Of a stretch of DNA of 64,000 bases, positions 60,473 through 64,000 are shown one piece after another. The notes under the pieces are model-generated. The model was not told the DNA's origin, searched no databases, and saw only the letters and a list, made by a program, of their open reading frames with translations. The stretch covers positions 9,449 through 73,448 of the forward strand of contig CAKUTA010000012.1 of NCBI GenBank assembly GCA_934691625.1. Reading direction: 5' to 3'. This DNA comes from an uncultured Bacteroidales bacterium. GTDB lineage: Bacteria; Bacteroidota; Bacteroidia; Bacteroidales; UBA932. Made by a program: the position numbers and the translations under genes. Position 1 is the stretch's first letter; the number at the start of each line of letters is the position of its first letter.

Positions 60473-63400
60473 ATGAGATTATTTATAAAACCGGCGCTTC
60501 TGATTTTCTTTTGCGCATTTTCTTTCATCTCTGCTGCCCAGACGATAACTCCTGAGTGCCGTCATCGTGCGCAGCAGCTTGTGAAACAGATGACGCTGGA
60601 GGAGAAGCTGGACTATATAGGAGGTTACAATGAGTTCCATATCCGTCCTGTAGAAAGGCTAGGCATACCGGAAATCCGTATGGCTGATGGTCCCCAGGGC
60701 GTTCGCAATGATACGGAAAGCACACTGTATCCGTGCGGAGCAGCGGCTGCTGCAACATGGAACCGTGAGCTGGTGCGTCGTATGGGCGTCTCCCTTGGCA
60801 GGGATTCCAGGGCGAGGGGAGTGCATATACTTCTTGGCCCTGGGGTCAATATCTACAGGACTCCTCTATGTGGCAGGAACTTCGAATATATGGGTGAAGA
60901 TCCTTATCTCGCATCACGTATGGCTGTGGAATATATCAAGGGAGTCCAGTCTCAGGGAGTCATGGCTGCGGTGAAGCATTTCGCCTGCAACAATGAGGAA
61001 TATGACCGGCATCATGTCAGCTCTGAAGTGGATGAGCGTACATTGAACGAAATCTATTTTCCTGCGTTCAAGGCTGCTGTGGTGGAAGCCGATGCAGGCT
61101 CGGTGATGACCAGCTACAACCTTGTTAATGGCGTGCATGCATCCCAGAGCCAGTATCTTATAGGCAGGACATTACGCCATGACTGGGGATTTCATGGAAT
61201 AGTCATGTCAGACTGGACCAGTGTGTATTCTCCGCTGCAGGCTGCTGTGAATGGCATTGACCTGGAGATGCCTGCCGGATTCTGCCTGAACAGGGAAAAA
61301 CTTCTTCCGCTGATATCGTCTGGAGTGCTGACAGAGGCTCAGATAGATGTAAAGGTTACAGCCATTCTTCAGACTCTCATTGCTTTCGGCTTCTTGGACC
61401 GTCCTCAGAAGGATGCATTGATTCCGGAAGATGACCCTGCCTCGGATAGAACCTCAGAAGAGATTGCTGCTGAAAGCATTGTCCTTCTAGAAAACCATTC
61501 TTCCCTTCCTCTGGAAGGCTGTCAGGATATTGTCCTTATGGGGCCGTATTCGACAGTCGTGCCTTTCGGGGGCGGAAGCGGCTCCGTGTCCCCGATGCAT
61601 ACTGTCCCGCTGTATGACGGACTGAAATCTGTTCCTGGCTACAATGTGGAATATCTGGAGTCGGTATCCGGGGCGGCTGACAGGATCGGCAGAGCTTCGG
61701 CAGTGGTTCTGTCTCTGGGCTTCGATAAGACTACAGAAAAAGAGGACAGTGACAGGGAATTCTCGCTTCCCGAAGACCAGCTGAAGCTGATTGATGATGT
61801 CAGTATATTGAATGACAATGTGATAGTGGTCATCTGTGCAGGTGGCGCCGTGGAGATGGCGTCATGGCGCAACAAGGTCTCCGCAATACTCTGGGGCTGG
61901 TATTACGGCCAGCAGGGAGGTAATGCCCTTGCCGGTATTCTGTCGGGGAAGATATCACCCTCAGGCAGATTGCCGATGTCTTTCGAGACGAAGCTGGAGG
62001 ATAACCCTTGCTATGCGAGCTATTACCCTGACCAGTATCACATGAAGCGTGCCGACCGGGACGGTAAGATTGTCACCTATAGGGAGGGTGTGTTTTTGGG
62101 GTACCGTGGATATGACAGGAGTGGCATAGCTCCGCTTTATCCTTTCGGATATGGTCTGACATACGGAGATTTCGAGTATTCGGATCTTTCTGTACGGCAG
62201 GACAGGGATAATGTCTATCTGGACTTCATGCTGCGCAATAAAGGGAAGCATGCGGCTGCGGAGGTTGTTCAGGTCTATGTCGGGCAGAAGTCTCCGTCTG
62301 TTCCTCGTCCTGTCCGTGAACTGAAGCAGTTCTCCAAGGTATCCTTGGCTCCGGGAGAAAGCCGTAAGGTCTCTCTCGGGATGAGCAAATATGCATTCTC
62401 GCATTATGAGACTGATTCGCATTCGTGGAAGATAGACTCTGATACATATAATATATATGTTGGGGCATCTGAGAGGGATATCCGCCTGTCGGCGTCTGTG
62501 GATTATGTCAATGCGCAAGACCGGGCAAATGCCGGATATCATTATGCCGATGCCAGGGATCTGGGAGTCTTTGGCCATCCGGAGAATGGATGCGGCACTA
62601 TGCTTTCAAGGGTGTCTAGTTCATTCGACTTCGGGGACAGCGGCATAAATGAGTATGCGGCTCAGTCCACAGGGCTTTTTCTGTGTTTCAGGACTGATTC
62701 CCGTTCTATTCGCGCAAGATGGACTACAACTGGCAAGATGGCAGGGAATAATATGTCTGCTATAGGGCAGAAAGGGCTTGACCTGTATATAAAGAGGGAT
62801 GGAAGATGGGTTTTTGCCGGTGTCGGGACTCCGTCAATGTCAGGAGACTTCAGCTTTCATGAATCTACCATGGTGACGGATATGGATGCCTCGATGAAGG
62901 AATGTCTGCTGTATCTTCCGATTTTTGACAGGACATATTCTTTGGAGATAGGGGTGACAGAGGGCTCTGTACTGGAAGCTTTGCCTAATCCTTTCGGAAA
63001 AAAGGTCGTATGCGTAGGCTCAAGCATTACGCATGGTGCAGCAGCTTCCAGGGCTGGCATGACATGGCCGGCGTTGCTCAGCCGCAGGGCAGGGTATTAT
63101 TGCCCGAACATGGGCTTCTCCGGAAAGAGCCGTCTGGAAAGAAGCTATGCAGAGTTCCTTGCCGGGATAGATGCTGACGCGTTTATTTTCGATGCGTTCT
63201 CGAATCCTGATGCTTCTGAAATCTATGGGCGTTTCGATGAATTCGTGGATGTCATACGTGCGGCGCATCCTGATACTCCATTGATCTTTCTCAATACGGA
63301 GCGTCGGGAAACCAGGAATTTCTCGCGTTCACGTGAGGAGTTCGAGGCAGCGAAGCAGTCTGCGGCACGGGATGTTGTGACTCGCAGAATGAAGACGGAC

Positions 63401-63538
63401 AGGCGTATCTATTTTATAGATTCAGGCGCGTTCCTTGGTGATGATTCCATCGCGACCGTTGACGGGACACACCCTACGGATCTTGGCTTCGACAGGATGC
63501 TCCGTGCTGTCGGGAAATCTCTTCGCCGCATTCTTTAA
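60473..63538 (+). CDS. GH3 glycosidase fused to a GxDLY / GDSL (SGNH) esterase module
   Basis: The protein has 1021 residues from MRLFIKPALLIFFCAFSFIS, a signal peptide; the longer frame from 60422 starts inside a hairpin. Residues about 20-690 are a complete GH3 enzyme: LLGPGVNIYRTPLCGRNFEY, KHFACNNEEY, nucleophile Asp in VMSDWTSVYS near 247, and a fibronectin-like end (LKQFSKVSLAPGESRKVSLG). A GxDLY module follows (QKGLDLYIKRD near 769), then a GDSL_3-type SGNH hydrolase with the nucleophile in VCVGSSITHG (about 848) and the Asp-His pair in VDGTHPTD (about 996). One protein could therefore remove an ester and a sugar. A hairpin (63525-63548) overlaps the stop. Confidence 0.9.
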   Translation: MRLFIKPALLIFFCAFSFISAAQTITPECRHRAQQLVKQMTLEEKLDYIGGYNEFHIRPVERLGIPEIRMADGPQGVRNDTESTLYPCGAAAAATWNRELVRRMGVSLGRDSRARGVHILLGPGVNIYRTPLCGRNFEYMGEDPYLASRMAVEYIKGVQSQGVMAAVKHFACNNEEYDRHHVSSEVDERTLNEIYFPAFKAAVVEADAGSVMTSYNLVNGVHASQSQYLIGRTLRHDWGFHGIVMSDWTSVYSPLQAAVNGIDLEMPAGFCLNREKLLPLISSGVLTEAQIDVKVTAILQTLIAFGFLDRPQKDALIPEDDPASDRTSEEIAAESIVLLENHSSLPLEGCQDIVLMGPYSTVVPFGGGSGSVSPMHTVPLYDGLKSVPGYNVEYLESVSGAADRIGRASAVVLSLGFDKTTEKEDSDREFSLPEDQLKLIDDVSILNDNVIVVICAGGAVEMASWRNKVSAILWGWYYGQQGGNALAGILSGKISPSGRLPMSFETKLEDNPCYASYYPDQYHMKRADRDGKIVTYREGVFLGYRGYDRSGIAPLYPFGYGLTYGDFEYSDLSVRQDRDNVYLDFMLRNKGKHAAAEVVQVYVGQKSPSVPRPVRELKQFSKVSLAPGESRKVSLGMSKYAFSHYETDSHSWKIDSDTYNIYVGASERDIRLSASVDYVNAQDRANAGYHYADARDLGVFGHPENGCGTMLSRVSSSFDFGDSGINEYAAQSTGLFLCFRTDSRSIRARWTTTGKMAGNNMSAIGQKGLDLYIKRDGRWVFAGVGTPSMSGDFSFHESTMVTDMDASMKECLLYLPIFDRTYSLEIGVTEGSVLEALPNPFGKKVVCVGSSITHGAAASRAGMTWPALLSRRAGYYCPNMGFSGKSRLERSYAEFLAGIDADAFIFDAFSNPDASEIYGRFDEFVDVIRAAHPDTPLIFLNTERRETRNFSRSREEFEAAKQSAARDVVTRRMKTDRRIYFIDSGAFLGDDSIATVDGTHPTDLGFDRMLRAVGKSLRRIL

Positions 63539-63548
63539 CGGATGCGGC
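63525..63548 (+). terminator. Hairpin overlapping the stop of the GH3-esterase gene
   Basis: GCCGCAT pairs with ATGCGGC around 10 bases, followed by ATTTT. It could end the polysaccharide-utilisation transcript. Confidence 0.5.
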
Positions 63549-64000
63549 ATTTTCCTTGGAAGCTGTTTTGTTGAGCTTCATTCTCAATATGGGGAACGGC
63601 TGCCCCTGGTCGTCAGTGAGCGTGCGTTCATATACCGAGAATCCGAGACGTAATTTTTTTCCCCCCCCCATGCCCAACACCCTCTTCTTGTTGAACCAGA
63701 AACTCTATTAATTGGTCAAATGTTAACAAGCGAACATTTAATCAATTAGCAGAAATATGCATATTTAATTTGTTTTCACTCATCGTTCCAGTATTTGTAT
63801 TCGTGGAGTATAACGCAGTAATACACAGCTATTTAAGCAAAACTCTACTCCCGAAAACCAGGAGTAGAGTTTTATCTATATCGCTATATATCAAAACATT
63901 ACATTCCATGCTCTGCAGCTGTCGGGTCAGGGGGAAAACCCTGTGCATTACGCATAAATTTTCTGTAGTCTAAAAAGAAAGTATTTCACATCAGATATGC
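63539..64000. other. Intergenic DNA at the right edge
   Basis: No gene is supported here. It holds a T7-C9 homopolymer junction at 63654-63669, AT-rich DNA, and the hairpin at 63838-63873. The minus strand between 63474 and 63680 has an ORF of 68 codons that may be a remnant of a gene. Confidence 0.6.
63838..63873. terminator. Bidirectional terminator-like hairpin near the right edge
   Basis: AAAACTCTACTCC pairs with GGAGTAGAGTTTT around a 9-base loop, with A and T runs on both sides. Confidence 0.8.

Noticed and set aside
63474-63680. Minus-strand ORF of 68 codons at the right end
   Set aside because: The middle looks protein-like, but the start lies in a poly-G run and the end overlaps the GH3-esterase gene antisense; not supported as a gene, perhaps a remnant.

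Overview
The window comes from a member of the Bacteroidales (Bacteroidota). The evidence is a SusC/SusD polysaccharide-utilisation locus, BACON and DUF5689 surface lipoproteins, a V-type ATPase operon of the E-DUF2764-A-B-D-I-K type, a SusR-like membrane regulator, and several promoters matching the TTTG-N19/20-TAnnTTTG pattern of this phylum. Genus cannot be fixed from the sequence alone.

Left part (1-16350) is accessory DNA. Positions 1-5105, on the minus strand, are the integrase end of an integrative element: tyrosine integrase, DUF1016-type nuclease, an excisionase-like HTH protein split by an in-frame TAG, a small protein, a RepA-like AAA ATPase and a DUF6371 protein that runs off the left edge. 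From 5524 to 16348 lies a type I restriction-modification locus (hsdR, hsdM, a small membrane protein, hsdS) followed by fic, a half hsdS on the minus strand, rhuM, a second tyrosine recombinase and a promoterless half hsdS on the plus strand. Four copies of a short sequence encoding RINDNL, in alternating orientation, lie in the central region of every hsdS segment and at the far end of the last one. This is an invertible, specificity-switching system.

Middle part (16532-26555) holds a small secreted protein, a broken TauE/SafE permease, a secreted carboxymuconolactone decarboxylase-cupin fusion, and the V-type ATPase operon with a consensus promoter, a strong terminator and a 160-bp tandem repeat directly before subunit A.

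26593-33540 is a second defence island on the minus strand. An McrBC system is translationally coupled to an AAA-ATPase/PD-(D/E)XK protein, and a nearly identical second copy of that protein follows downstream. A 168-bp MITE-like element lies just beyond.

33738-44062 is housekeeping and metabolic: a GH3 glucosidase with a glycerate kinase, a lipoprotein resembling the N-terminal part of TlpA-like proteins, an ABC transporter operon with a YtrA-type GntR regulator and a DUF2807 protein, a FadL-type outer-membrane protein and ferritin.

44175-63538 is a polysaccharide-utilisation locus. A divergent one-component membrane regulator faces a plus-strand run of two endonuclease/exonuclease/phosphatase (EEP) proteins, SusC, SusD, three surface lipoproteins (BACON, DUF5689, IPT/NHL) and a GH3 enzyme fused to a GxDLY/GDSL esterase module. 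The presence of two phosphodiesterase-fold enzymes suggests a phosphorylated or nucleic-acid-containing substrate, which is inference.
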